Part shown: one piece after another, positions 52,779 to 61,858 of the stretch
Position numbering within the stretch: position 1 is the stretch's first letter
How the letters are laid out: every line of letters begins with the position of its first letter
Assembly: GCA_027364575.1 (NCBI GenBank)
Contig: DAHXPC010000003.1
Location: 62,001-126,000 of the forward strand
DNA: 64,000 nucleotides
Origin: a bacterium
Lineage (GTDB): Bacteria > Pseudomonadota > Gammaproteobacteria > UBA6186 > Azoamicaceae
Direction: 5' to 3'
Translations under genes and position numbers: made by a program
The notes under the pieces: generated by a model
Database searches by the model: none
What the model saw: only the letters and a program-made list of their open reading frames with translations
What the model was told of the DNA's origin: nothing

Positions 52779-53255
52779 TTAAGGCTTATTAGCGATCAAC
52801 ACAATTGAAGTTTCTTCTTGCTTAGCAATTTCGATAATAAAGCCTTTACTTTTTGCAATATTGATCAATGTCTTAGGCGTTAAAAAATGGTAAAAATTCC
52901 GGATCCTTCTTCTAAAATCCTCTGAGAATAAACCCATCTCAAAACATTCTCCTGGATATTTTACACCCGCACTCCATTCTCCATAGCCGGAACCAATATC
53001 TGCTACGGTACTTTTAGGATGGTTTGTAATAAAATTAAGAAATATTTTTTCAGTCGGTGTAAAAACACCCCTTAGATGAATTACACCAAAGCCATAAGGA
53101 TTTAACATGTTTGCATTTTTATTAAGGTTCGGTTGGGAGTAAGCTAAAGTAGGGAAGAGGATAACAATTAATTTTAACAAAAGGATAATTTTGCCTGTTT
53201 TTTTAGTGGCATAGACCCACACATTTTTTCCTTTGCGTTGAAGGGTAAGTAACAT
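52779..53255 (-). CDS. Secreted SAM-methyltransferase-like protein with apparent internal deletion
   Basis: 158 residues from the ATG at 53255, right after the ABC transporter's stop. A hydrophobic N-terminal segment (IILLLKLIVILFPTLAYSQ) looks like a signal peptide or anchor. Then NPYGFGVIHLRGVFTPTEKIFLNFITNHPKSTVADIGSGYGEWSAG contains a SAM-binding motif I (DIGSGYG). The sequence jumps straight to what looks like the C-terminal part (GECFEMGLFSEDFRRRIRNFYHFLTPKTL... ETSIVLIANK), so the middle of a Rossmann methyltransferase (~80-100 residues) seems missing. Probably inactive. Co-oriented with the ABC gene. Confidence 0.55.
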   Translation of the reverse strand: MLLTLQRKGKNVWVYATKKTGKIILLLKLIVILFPTLAYSQPNLNKNANMLNPYGFGVIHLRGVFTPTEKIFLNFITNHPKSTVADIGSGYGEWSAGVKYPGECFEMGLFSEDFRRRIRNFYHFLTPKTLINIAKSKGFIIEIAKQEETSIVLIANKP

Positions 53256-53260
53256 TATGT

Positions 53261-55054
53261 TTATTCTTCTTTGACATTGGCATTGTCTAGCAAAAATCCT
53301 CCCACTTGCGAATCCCAAAGTTTTGCATACAGACCATTTTTAGCAATTAAGTCCAAATGCGTTCCTTCTTCTACAATCATTCCCTGATCAAAAACTAAAA
53401 TTCTATCTAAGTTTAACAAGGTGGATAATCGATGCGCAATAACAATTACCGTCTTATTTTGCATTAAATTTTGTAAACTGTCTTGGATATAATGTTCGGT
53501 CACTGAATCGAGTGCACTGGTCGCTTCATCTAAAATAAGGATAGGTGAATTTTTTAAGATAGCACGCGCAATAGAGATCCGTTGTCTTTGACCGCCAGAC
53601 AATTTAATCCCTCTTTCCCCGACTAAAGCGTTATAGCCATCTGGAATGGAGGTAATAAATTCATGTGCATGTGCTTTTTTAGCCGCTTCTATGACTTCTT
53701 CATCGGTTGCATTTATTTTACCATACCGAATGTTTTCCCATAGGCTACGATGAAAAAGCGAAGGATCTTGTGGAATAATCGCAATGGATGCCCGTAAACT
53801 TTCTTGGGTAACAGTAGCAATGTCTTGATTGTCAATTAAAATTCTACCCGATTGTATATCAAATAAACGCAAGATAAGGTTTACAAAAGTCGTTTTTCCA
53901 CTCCCTGAAAAACCAACCAGGCCTATTTTTGTCCCGGCTTTTATCGTAATAGATTTATCGATAAATAAAGGTTTAGCCTGTTTATATTGAAAAGTTACCT
54001 GATCAAATTGAATAGTGCCTGAATGAACGCGTAGTTCAGAGGCATTGGGCAAATTTTGAATGGTATGGGGTTGGGTTGTGATCCGCAGGCCTTGAACGAC
54101 CTTGCCATAGTGTTCGGTAAAAAGGGAGATCATCGTGGACATATTCCACATACAATCAATAATATAAATATTTAAAGTTAATACCAGGGCAAAGTCCCCC
54201 GTTGTAATAACGCCATTTTTGCGACCTTGTATGAGAAGCCATAAGGAAAGCGCTTGCATGATAATAAAAGAACTGCCTTGGAAGGTCCAGATTTTAAAAA
54301 AATACCAAGCCATTGTTTGCTCGGCCGCCACCACCTTATCCAAGGTCGTATTCAGCTTTTTATTTTCATAACGATGCCCAACAAAGGTCCTAATGGACAT
54401 CATATTGGTTAGAATGTCGACCACTTGCCCGGTGAGAGTAGAACGAATTTCAGAAGCAGTATCAGATAAAAGGGAGGATTTTTTTCCAACGGTTATCGAT
54501 ACCGTTAAAAAAATAAAAATCCAAACCATCATAGCCAATGCAAATTTAATATCCACTTGCCATAAGGTAAATATAGCGACTAACAGGGCTAGACTGTTGC
54601 TAAAAAACTGTTCCGATATAATACTAATCATCTGGGTGATCCCTTGCACCACATCATTGATTTTATTCGAAAGTGAACCGGCAAAATTGTTCTGGTAATA
54701 GTCGTGACTATGGCCCATCATGTGATCAACCATTTGTTGGGTGATGTGTTTTTTTAAGGGAATAATAAATTTTAGCCGAATAATGTCGTAACAACGAAAA
54801 TTAATGACAATCAGTAAAGACATTCCTACATAGACATAAGCAGGCACGCTTAAGTGTTGAAAAGCCTCAATAGCCGGATATTTTTCTAGTCTGTCTAAAA
54901 TAATTTTAATTAAATAAGGACGGAAAGAGAGATCGATCGCCCAAACAAGCCCAACGATTAAAAATGCAACCATATGCCAGTGAAAGGGCCTTAGAACTTT
55001 TTTTGAAAAGGAATAAATAGAAAGACCTTTTGCAGGGGGGGCGGTTTTATTCAT
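53261..55054 (-). CDS. ABC exporter, MsbA-like multidrug/lipid type
   Basis: 597 residues: six membrane helices (about 25-330), then a nucleotide-binding domain. Walker A GFSGSGKTT, signature LSGGQRQRISIARAI, Walker B ILILDEATSALD, and a switch His in VIAHRLSTL. It is a half-transporter working as a homodimer. Substrate cannot be read; it lacks enough similarity to call MsbA with certainty and has no lpxK beside it. The shortened methyltransferase-like gene starts six bases downstream of its stop. Confidence 0.88.
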   Translation of the reverse strand: MNKTAPPAKGLSIYSFSKKVLRPFHWHMVAFLIVGLVWAIDLSFRPYLIKIILDRLEKYPAIEAFQHLSVPAYVYVGMSLLIVINFRCYDIIRLKFIIPLKKHITQQMVDHMMGHSHDYYQNNFAGSLSNKINDVVQGITQMISIISEQFFSNSLALLVAIFTLWQVDIKFALAMMVWIFIFLTVSITVGKKSSLLSDTASEIRSTLTGQVVDILTNMMSIRTFVGHRYENKKLNTTLDKVVAAEQTMAWYFFKIWTFQGSSFIIMQALSLWLLIQGRKNGVITTGDFALVLTLNIYIIDCMWNMSTMISLFTEHYGKVVQGLRITTQPHTIQNLPNASELRVHSGTIQFDQVTFQYKQAKPLFIDKSITIKAGTKIGLVGFSGSGKTTFVNLILRLFDIQSGRILIDNQDIATVTQESLRASIAIIPQDPSLFHRSLWENIRYGKINATDEEVIEAAKKAHAHEFITSIPDGYNALVGERGIKLSGGQRQRISIARAILKNSPILILDEATSALDSVTEHYIQDSLQNLMQNKTVIVIAHRLSTLLNLDRILVFDQGMIVEEGTHLDLIAKNGLYAKLWDSQVGGFLLDNANVKEE

Positions 55055-55117
55055 ACTTTATTATCTTAATTATCCACCCTGAAAGCAAGCAATGAATAGG
55101 CTAACAACACTTCTCCA

Positions 55118-56236
55118 TTATTTGTCTTGGGGTAAGATTAGAAGTGCATCCGAAATGGGACGTAAATGCCAGTCTTCATAGCCTTCGTCTTTAGGGACTT
55201 GTCGGTTATGGGTAATGCTATTATCGAGATATAAAGCGGAAGAGCTACCCCCATCTAAATTAAGCGCGTACTCACACCCTAAATTTTTCATAAAAATGGC
55301 CAGCTCTGCGATGGTCATGCCTGGACTTCCATTGAGAATATTTTGCTCTGCCACAGCCAATATCCAATGACCGTTTGGTAAAATACCGACGGCGGTTCTC
55401 GCATGACGCCCTACCACAAAAAATGAACGTAAACGTTCCATAGAATGATCCTGAACAATTTTGCCACGGTATATTAATAAAGGAGAACCGCCAATAATAT
55501 TATCTACCAATTGCCAGGCTAAATAATGTTCTTTTAACAATTGTGGAATTACTACAATGTTAACGGTGGCAGGATTGCCGAGATCCAATGATTGGCGGGG
55601 ATACTGAACTTTGGCGCCTATAGAATAGATATATCCGCCTTTGGGAATAGGCGTATGGCCGGAAGCGACCAGCTTTATAATTTTGTGATCTTGGATAACA
55701 ATGTCATACCCCCCTAGCAGGGAGCCGGCATATTTACCATAAGCCTCGGTATATAAAATCGCTTTTTTCACCGAGCCAGGTTGATTAACGGCATGTAAAG
55801 GGAATTTCTGATGGTTAAGATAAATCGTGGTTTTTGTCTGCACACAATCGATTAAGGGGATCTGTAATTGGCTAGACCAGCCAATAGCAGCTCGTGAACG
55901 GTAAGCGACTCCATACCATTGGTTGCGGATTTTTAAGATCCCAGCGGGTAATCCATCCCCTATCTCGCCACTTTTAAAAAAACCCCCATTGATGGCAGCA
56001 ATTGCATGATACCGTTTTGCAATGGTTGCTATCGATTCTCTTCCTAATGCCTTGCCGTTGGCATGCGCGGCAATGATACGTAAACGGGCGGGATCTACTT
56101 TTAATATTTGCACATTTTGCTGGGCAGGGGTGGTTGTTTTCCAATACTGTAGTCCATCATGCAACGCTTCTGCACAGGTAGTTATAACCGAGCAAAGTGT
56201 TAGGAAACTAATTAATGACAGTTTTAGATAATTCAT
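55118..56236 (-). CDS. Exported phosphodiester glycosidase-family (NAGPA-domain) protein
   Basis: 372 residues. Signal peptide to about residue 23 (SLISFLTLCSVITTCAEA). The NAGPA domain is clear: IAAINGGFFKSGEIGDGLPAGILKI, HARTAVGILPNGHWILAVAEQ, TIAELAIFMKNLGCEYALNLDGGSSSALYLD. Family members (uncovering-enzyme-like) hydrolyse GlcNAc-1-phosphodiesters; bacterial ones are linked to exopolysaccharide or teichoic modification. The catalytic DGGSS is present. Periplasmic. Monocistronic by spacing. Confidence 0.88.
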   Translation of the reverse strand: MNYLKLSLISFLTLCSVITTCAEALHDGLQYWKTTTPAQQNVQILKVDPARLRIIAAHANGKALGRESIATIAKRYHAIAAINGGFFKSGEIGDGLPAGILKIRNQWYGVAYRSRAAIGWSSQLQIPLIDCVQTKTTIYLNHQKFPLHAVNQPGSVKKAILYTEAYGKYAGSLLGGYDIVIQDHKIIKLVASGHTPIPKGGYIYSIGAKVQYPRQSLDLGNPATVNIVVIPQLLKEHYLAWQLVDNIIGGSPLLIYRGKIVQDHSMERLRSFFVVGRHARTAVGILPNGHWILAVAEQNILNGSPGMTIAELAIFMKNLGCEYALNLDGGSSSALYLDNSITHNRQVPKDEGYEDWHLRPISDALLILPQDK

Positions 56237-56437
56237 GTCTTAGCTACAGTGTTAATCATAAGTTGATAATAATAGAAACAGATCGTAAATAATATATGAT
56301 AACGACGGATTAACGGCTATTTCAAAACCAGTGTTGATATTTGCCAATAGGCCTAAGATAATTGTGCTATCTACAATGGTTGAACGATCGGTATTTAAAG
56401 GTTGTTTCAGTTCGGTTTCTAAGTTTTGCGATTCAAT

Positions 56438-56933
56438 GGGTTCCGTTGCGAAAATTTCTTATTATTAAATAAATTCTGATGTCTGCCGCGTTAGGCGGCG
56501 ATCTTAAACAGGCTACTAATAAATTGGCTTTGTGCAAGGAGATTTGCTTTAGAGACATTATGAATTTGGCCTTTATGGATCATGTGCATAATTTCACAGC
56601 CTGCAATGGTCTTCCTTGCAGAATAAAATGAGCCAAACCAAAGCTTAGCTTTAACTCTTTTCTTAATAAATCGATGGTCTTGCTCGACAATTTTATTTAA
56701 ATATTTAACTTGCCTAAGCTTGCAATTCTTCTCTATTATACGCTCTGATTTCAGTATCTGAACAGCTTTTGGATAAGCAGGATTTTTATCTATCGTTAAA
56801 ACAGCGGGCGTTGAAGTATGCGAAGAACTTAATATTTTCTTGAAAAACCTTATTGCACTGTTTGTATCACGCTTAGCGCAAAGCAAAAAATCTAAAATGA
56901 AAGCTAAAGTTTGAACTTTTTCGCAACGGAACC
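56438..56933 (-). mobile_element. IS6-family deletion derivative
   Basis: Perfect 17-bp inverted repeats bound it: GGGTTCCGTTGCGAAAA (56438-56454) and TTTTCGCAACGGAACCC (56917-56933), closely resembling the GGTTCTGTTGCAAAG ends of IS6-type elements. Only 496 bp lie within, against the usual 700-850. No 8-bp target duplication is visible outside. The transposase gene inside lacks its N-terminal third. Confidence 0.8.
56491..56933 (-). pseudogene. Truncated IS6-family transposase
   Basis: The retained part reads LDFLLCAKRDTNSAIRFFKKIL... VLTIDKNPAYPKAVQILK... RQVKYLNKIVEQDHRFIKKRVKAKLWFGSFYSARKTIAGCEIMHMIHKGQ, the C-terminal two thirds of IS6 transposases, with the second Asp (TIDKNP) and the Glu (VEQDHR) of the DDE triad. 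The N-terminal helix-turn-helix and first Asp (usually VDETY) are gone; the frame enters from the terminal repeat (and stays open to 56949). It cannot transpose alone but might be moved in trans. Confidence 0.85.
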
Positions 56934-56983
56934 CGTCAAATTTACCCACATCCTAAAATAAGCACGAAAGTAAATTTGTTGTG

Positions 56984-57406
56984 CTAAAAATATTTCCTCA
57001 CACCCTTGGGGAGCTGCGAAAATATTTTATTGACTTCTTCTGCTGAAGTTTTGTTTGCTAAAGTTTTAAAAACGGAAGAGGCTGCTAGTTCGGGATCAAT
57101 ATCTGAATGGTTATACTCACGGAGTAGTTCAATCAAATTATCTATAAATTCTTCGGCGCTGCGTTCTCGTAAGGGTTGTTTACAAGGACGCCAATTCTCA
57201 TAATAAAACCCACGTATTAAAGGCGATAATTGAGCAGCCAGTTTGACGCAATCATCCAGGGTTAAATTATCTCTTAATAGGCGCAAAGTTGCATGCAGTG
57301 CAGCATACGCTTTTGAATTACTATCCCAACCGGTGATGCGATTAATTTCATTCAGCCATTCATACACTTCTTGTACCTCGTGGTCTAAAGATGCTATTTT
57401 GTTCAT
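56984..57406 (-). CDS. DUF2267 family protein
   Basis: 140 residues. Matches the DUF2267 pattern: EVYEWLNEINRITGWDSNSKAYAALHATLRLLRDNLTLDDCVKLAAQLSPLIRGFYYENWRP and the ending IFSQLPKGVRKYF. Two helical half-repeats. Family function is unknown, often stress-associated and found near BON-domain or Dps-like proteins. Only the IS remnant lies just downstream (56933/56984). GGAGG lies upstream of the ATG. Confidence 0.8.
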   Translation of the reverse strand: MNKIASLDHEVQEVYEWLNEINRITGWDSNSKAYAALHATLRLLRDNLTLDDCVKLAAQLSPLIRGFYYENWRPCKQPLRERSAEEFIDNLIELLREYNHSDIDPELAASSVFKTLANKTSAEEVNKIFSQLPKGVRKYF

Positions 57407-57565
57407 AGATCCTCCACTTGTACGCTTGTCTAGCTTTTTTAAATGTACTTCGCTTTATTTAAATATAATAAAATTCACCTATAGTATCAATATTTATTTT
57501 CCAACAGTAATTTCATGCTGACTATCGAATGGCGGATAAACTGCTTAGCGTAAAGGGTTCAATAT

Positions 57566-58012
57566 TTACTTCAGTATTTTAATTTGTTGGCTGATATAGT
57601 CATAAAGTTCTTCATTTTGCTTTTGCAATTTTTGAATATTGGAACGAATAGCTTCTTCAATGCTTTTTTGTTGTAATGTTTTTTTATAGGCGTCTAATAC
57701 CAATTTTTGATTGGTATCTAATGCTTGTAATGTTCCATGATCGCTTGCAAGGCCCCGCATAACCGCGTAACCTTGCATAAAATATCCTTTAAAATCTTTT
57801 TCATGAGATGGGGGTTTTTCGCCTAGCTCTTCAATTAAATCACACAATTCCCGAATAATGTTTTCAGATTCTGCTTTAAAGGCAGATAGCCTGACTTTAG
57901 TTTCGGTGTGTTCGAGGTTGCGAATTGCGTGATCTAAAATAAAGGATTTATCAATTTCATAATGCGTTAGTTGTTTAAGTGCTTCTGCCGTATCTTTAGC
58001 ATACACGTTCAT
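57566..58012 (-). CDS. DUF2383/PA2169-type ferritin-like four-helix protein
   Basis: 148 residues, all helical. ESENIIRELCDLIEELGEKPPSHEKDFKGYFMQGYAVMRGLASDHGTLQALDTNQKLVLDAYKKTLQQ matches the PA2169 family four-helix bundle (DUF2383). Family members are ferritin-like but their role is unknown; several are stress-induced. GGAG lies upstream. Same strand as, and probably functionally related to, the DUF2267 gene. Confidence 0.75.
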   Translation of the reverse strand: MNVYAKDTAEALKQLTHYEIDKSFILDHAIRNLEHTETKVRLSAFKAESENIIRELCDLIEELGEKPPSHEKDFKGYFMQGYAVMRGLASDHGTLQALDTNQKLVLDAYKKTLQQKSIEEAIRSNIQKLQKQNEELYDYISQQIKILK

Positions 58013-58307
58013 AACACCACTCCCCTTGTTGAGAATTGTTTTTGGTTGTGAAGTTTTATATTGTCGCTAATAAATTTATACTATCTAAAAATTTCCTTAA
58101 AAACAAGACCATCCGTTTTATCTGCATTTACATGATCGTTGAAAATAAAATTTCTATTTTCTGTCCTCTGCAGACTGGCGCGGCGCGCCATAGAGCGGGT
58201 TGATTAGAGGAGAAAATAACCTAAACTTTAGAGTAAGCGGAATTTTTTTACAAAGCCCATGATCAGGGGGGAGATAGCTTTCTGGCTTATGGTTAAAAAA
58301 AGGTATA
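58013..58307. other. Divergent intergenic region
   Basis: It separates the DUF2383 gene from the exosortase-EpsI-like gene and must hold both promoters. A GC-rich stretch GGCGCGGCGCGCC near 58177 stands out in AT-rich surroundings; no gene is seen. Confidence 0.3.
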
Positions 58308-59546
58308 TTGCTAAAGAAGGGTGTACGAAAAGCCGTGAACAATTTTCAAAAAAAATCATTTTTTAAGCAACCAGCCTTTGGATCATTTATGGTCCTCTTT
58401 TTAGCCTGGCTGTTTTTCTTTTGGCCTTCCATTCGTGCAATTTTTTTAGAAAATAACCTGGTTGGGCTAAAAGTCGCCACTTACGGCATTACCGTTTCCG
58501 CGTTCTATTTACTGTATCTACAGCGTAAGGTGTTAGAAAGCGCATTATTAACGTCTAGCCAATTAGGTTTGGTCGCCCTCTTTCTTTTAGCGATAGGACT
58601 TGTGTTAGGGGAAGTCTTCCATCTTTCCTTTGTTGTTCAGGCGGCAGTCACGTTGATGCTTCCAGCAATCGTGATGACAACTTTTGGTCCGGTTGTGATT
58701 CGAGCTTTTATTTTTCCGTTATTATATTTAATGCTGATTATTCCATTGCAAGATAATGCGCTTAATTATCGCGCAGGCATTGTTTTTGTCGCAATTGTCT
58801 TCTTTATTTTCTACTGGCGTTCTTTAAAAAAGGGCATCTTGCTGCCTGAAGCGATGGATATTTTACCCTGGTGGGCATTGCAAAATTTTCGTTGGTTTAC
58901 CCCAACATTGATTGCCTTTAGCATATTGATGGCCTCCCCCTGGTTAGGCGATAATATTCGCGATTTTCGGATGAAAGCGCGCCAAAAAATTACGCTGAGA
59001 GCGCCACTGGCAATGGGCGGATGGACAGGCCCCCTGCAAATAAAAAACCCAACCCTACAAGCTCTGTATCCCAATGCTTCCAGCACTTTGCAAGTGGAAT
59101 ATTTGCCCATCGCCGATGCGGAAAGCATCTATTTATATTCTGCGTATTATGATTCCGATCGCGCCGTATCGGATATGTTAAATCCCACAAATTCAATCTT
59201 TGATCCGGCTTTATGGAAAACTGCTCGCTTAGCCACAGCACACGTAAACCTTGCGAAAAATAATTCTGTGGCAGTTTTTGAGAGGGTATTGGAAGGCGAA
59301 AACAGTTCTCGCTTAGTTTGGTATTGGTATTATTCAGCAGGGGTTAGCACCATTGATCCGAATATGAGGAGCTTATTGGATACGGTGCGGGTTATTTCCA
59401 AATACGCCCAAGGCTCTGGCATGATTATGCTCTCTACGCCTTTTTATGGGGAGCCCAGCGATGCTAGGCGCCGCCTGACAGCTTTTTTAAGCACAATGTA
59501 TGGTTCTTTAGATACCTTAAAGCGTCCAGAAGCGCTTTATCCTTGA
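58308..59546 (+). CDS. Exosortase-EpsI fusion lacking the exosortase catalytic core
   Basis: 412 residues from a TTG (or 403 from the GTG at 58335). The N-terminal ~220 residues have about seven membrane helices with exosortase-like segments (FGPVVIRAFIFPLLYLMLIIPLQD) but then pass directly to LNYRAGIVFVAIVFFIFYW; the Ala-Cys-Ser-Gly and Arg motifs of active exosortases, expected in between, are absent. The C-terminal ~200 residues match EpsI (DUF3485): MGGWTGPLQIKNPTLQALYPNA, IYLYSAYYDSDRAVSDMLNP, SRLVWYWYYSAGVST. XrtA-EpsI fusions anchor PEP-CTERM proteins and aid exopolysaccharide export. Catalytically dead or repurposed. Confidence 0.75.
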   Translation: MLKKGVRKAVNNFQKKSFFKQPAFGSFMVLFLAWLFFFWPSIRAIFLENNLVGLKVATYGITVSAFYLLYLQRKVLESALLTSSQLGLVALFLLAIGLVLGEVFHLSFVVQAAVTLMLPAIVMTTFGPVVIRAFIFPLLYLMLIIPLQDNALNYRAGIVFVAIVFFIFYWRSLKKGILLPEAMDILPWWALQNFRWFTPTLIAFSILMASPWLGDNIRDFRMKARQKITLRAPLAMGGWTGPLQIKNPTLQALYPNASSTLQVEYLPIADAESIYLYSAYYDSDRAVSDMLNPTNSIFDPALWKTARLATAHVNLAKNNSVAVFERVLEGENSSRLVWYWYYSAGVSTIDPNMRSLLDTVRVISKYAQGSGMIMLSTPFYGEPSDARRRLTAFLSTMYGSLDTLKRPEALYP

Positions 59547-60319
59547 ACTAACCACCGCGGAAGGTAACGCTCTGCTGTTTTGAGACAGTGCTTATTGTCT
59601 TCAAAATTGGCATCCAACTGTTTTAATAACTGCCAAAAATGGGCGGAGTGATTTAAATGTTTTGTATGACACAGTTCATGCAGCAACACATGTTCTGCCA
59701 CCGAACGAGGGAAAAAGAGTAATTTATAATTTAGACTAATATTCTTTTTAGCATTGCAGCTGCCCCATAGCGTATTTTGCGCCCTGACCGTAACCTGATT
59801 GTAAGAAAGCCCAGTTAATAGGCTGAGTTCATTTAACCACAGAGGCAAAATACGTGATGCTTCTTTAATTACCCATTTTTTAAGTGCTTGATGGCATAAG
59901 GATAGATCCTCGGTCTGGCCTTGTGCCCATAAAATTCCTCCTTTTTCAATAATTTTCACTGCAACCCTTTTGCGGTGAGTTAAAGGGTGATAGCGAATAT
60001 GCCAGACAGAAAAAATGGCTTGGCATTCTAATAGAGAAGGATGTTCTAAAATCGGTGGTGGAAGGGGGGCTATTAATGCTTTTTTTTGGAAACGTAACAG
60101 AACTTTTTCTATCCAACCTCGTTTTTCATTCAGCAAAGCCTCTATAGGAATACTGCGCTTTCGGTTACTCGGCACCACAATTTCTAGGCCTTGAGCAGGG
60201 GATATTTGTAGAAAAATGCGTTTGGCCCGTGCGCTGCGGCGAACAGTATAAGGAGGGGGCCATAGCGAAGAAGGGTTTTGTTTGCAAGTGTCTATCACGG
60301 CAAATACTCTAGCCCCCAA
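59537..60319 (-). CDS. YgjP-type metal-dependent hydrolase (WLM/SprT-like)
   Basis: 260 residues from a TTG (a GTG at 60298 is possible). The metalloprotease motif is HELCHTKHLNHSAHFW, giving HExxH with a third His. Also YTVRRSARAKRIFLQISPAQGLEIVVP near the N-terminus and RAQNTLWGSCNAKKNISLNYKLLFFP, both typical of YgjP/DUF45 proteins. These associate with type I restriction and DNA metabolism genes in some genomes, but function is unsettled. Its 3' end overlaps the convergent gene by ten bases. Confidence 0.85.
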   Translation of the reverse strand: MGARVFAVIDTCKQNPSSLWPPPYTVRRSARAKRIFLQISPAQGLEIVVPSNRKRSIPIEALLNEKRGWIEKVLLRFQKKALIAPLPPPILEHPSLLECQAIFSVWHIRYHPLTHRKRVAVKIIEKGGILWAQGQTEDLSLCHQALKKWVIKEASRILPLWLNELSLLTGLSYNQVTVRAQNTLWGSCNAKKNISLNYKLLFFPRSVAEHVLLHELCHTKHLNHSAHFWQLLKQLDANFEDNKHCLKTAERYLPRWLVQG

Positions 60320-60435
60320 TTTAAAGTTAGTTATAAAACGTAAATATAGACATTTTTTTGCGGATAACGCCTGTGCATGCTAGTCTGGGCGTCAGTATAA
60401 ATGTATGTAGTGATATATATAAGTTAGGAGACTAC

Positions 60436-61830
60436 ATGATAAGAATGGCCCTTAATTTACTTAAACCGGCGCCTCATATTCCGGAGATCACTGATCCCGC
60501 GTTGATGAAAGAGACTTACCAATATTGGCGTATCCGCACTTTTTATTCAATGTATATTGGATATTTATTTTATTATTTTACCCGTAAGATTTTTTCCTCC
60601 CTTACCCCATTTTTGGTGGAGGATTTAGGGCTGACAAAAGGGGATATTGGAAAGCTCGCTAGCATTTGGGCAGTGACATATGCCATTAGTAAATTTACGA
60701 GTGCAATTTTAGCCGATCGCTCTAATCCTCGCTACTTTATGGCGCTTGGGTTAATGCTTACTGGGCTGATTAATATATTATTTGGGTTTTCTTCTACCGT
60801 GCTGATGTTTGCCATTTTTTGGGGATTAAATGGTTGGTTTCAAGGCTGGGGGTGGCCTGCTTGTACCAAGCAATTAACGCATTGGTTTAGTCATTCTGAA
60901 CGCGGCAGATGGTGGAGTATTTTGTGTACGTCGCATACGGTAGGTGCGGTGATTATTTCAATGGTTGGGACATTGATTGCACAAAAATTTGGCTGGCGTT
61001 GGGGGATGGCGATCCCCAGTATTGTTTGCTTAATTGTTGGATTGTGGTTATTAAATCGTCTAAGAGATGTCCCTCAATCTTTAGGCCTTCCTTCTATTGA
61101 AAAATTTAATCAAGAATCGGACCAGGATCAAAAAGACGATATTGAAATTTTGTCGATTAAAGAAATATTATTTAAACATGTTCTCAATAATAAATATGTT
61201 TGGATCCTCTCTATTTCTTATTTTTTGGTATACATCATTCGGGAAGCCGTTGGCAATTGGGGCATTTTATATCTGGTGCAGGAAAAAGGGTATACCCCTG
61301 TTTTATCGGGTATGTATCTTGCGCTATTTGAGGTTGGGGGTTTTTTCGGCGTTTTATTTGCCGGCTGGGGCTCTGACAAATGGTTTAATAGAAAACGTAT
61401 TCCTTTAATTGTCTTAAGTTCTTTTGGGCTTATTTTCTCAGTGGGGGGTCTTTGGTATTTAGGGCCCAAACAATTTATCTTTACTTCAATCTGGATAACC
61501 CTATTAGGTTTCTTGGTCTTTATCCCGCAAATGTTGGTCGGCTTAGCTGCTGCAGAATGTGTCAATAAAAATGCGGCAAGCACTGCCAATGGCTTTGCGG
61601 GATTATGTGCTTATGTGGGTGCTGTGATGGCAGGCTACCCCCTAGGCAGAGTGATTGAAATTTGGGGTTGGTATGGATTTATTGTGGCACTAGCCGTTTG
61701 TGCTGCCTTTTGTGCGGTGGTTTTGTTGCCTATTTGGTCATTGCGTTCGGGAGCTTCACAGGTTCTGCCGGGGTCCTTAGCGCGATCCGATGATGAGCAG
61801 AACCCTCCACTGCATCCCATAGAAGTATAA
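60436..61830 (+). CDS. MFS organophosphate:phosphate antiporter-like protein (GlpT/UhpT/UhpC family)
   Basis: 464 residues from the ATG at 60436 (AGGAG six bases upstream); the reading from 60358 is unlikely. Twelve membrane helices. The two phosphate-binding arginines of GlpT are present: Arg50 in YYFTRKIFS and Arg269 in YFLVYIIREAVGNWG. Also GWGWPACTKQLTHWF and the loop motif ILADRSNPRYF. It likely exchanges a sugar phosphate or glycerol-3-phosphate for Pi at the inner membrane, or acts as a UhpC-type sensor. Intracellular bacteria use such carriers to take host phosphorylated metabolites. No uhpAB genes are nearby. Confidence 0.88.
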   Translation: MIRMALNLLKPAPHIPEITDPALMKETYQYWRIRTFYSMYIGYLFYYFTRKIFSSLTPFLVEDLGLTKGDIGKLASIWAVTYAISKFTSAILADRSNPRYFMALGLMLTGLINILFGFSSTVLMFAIFWGLNGWFQGWGWPACTKQLTHWFSHSERGRWWSILCTSHTVGAVIISMVGTLIAQKFGWRWGMAIPSIVCLIVGLWLLNRLRDVPQSLGLPSIEKFNQESDQDQKDDIEILSIKEILFKHVLNNKYVWILSISYFLVYIIREAVGNWGILYLVQEKGYTPVLSGMYLALFEVGGFFGVLFAGWGSDKWFNRKRIPLIVLSSFGLIFSVGGLWYLGPKQFIFTSIWITLLGFLVFIPQMLVGLAAAECVNKNAASTANGFAGLCAYVGAVMAGYPLGRVIEIWGWYGFIVALAVCAAFCAVVLLPIWSLRSGASQVLPGSLARSDDEQNPPLHPIEV

Positions 61831-61858
61831 ATGCCTTAACCACCTTTGATGGGATGGG

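Noticed and set aside
53261..55054. Naming the ABC exporter msbA
   Set aside because: No lpxK neighbour and only generic exporter motifs; many drug and peptide exporters look alike.
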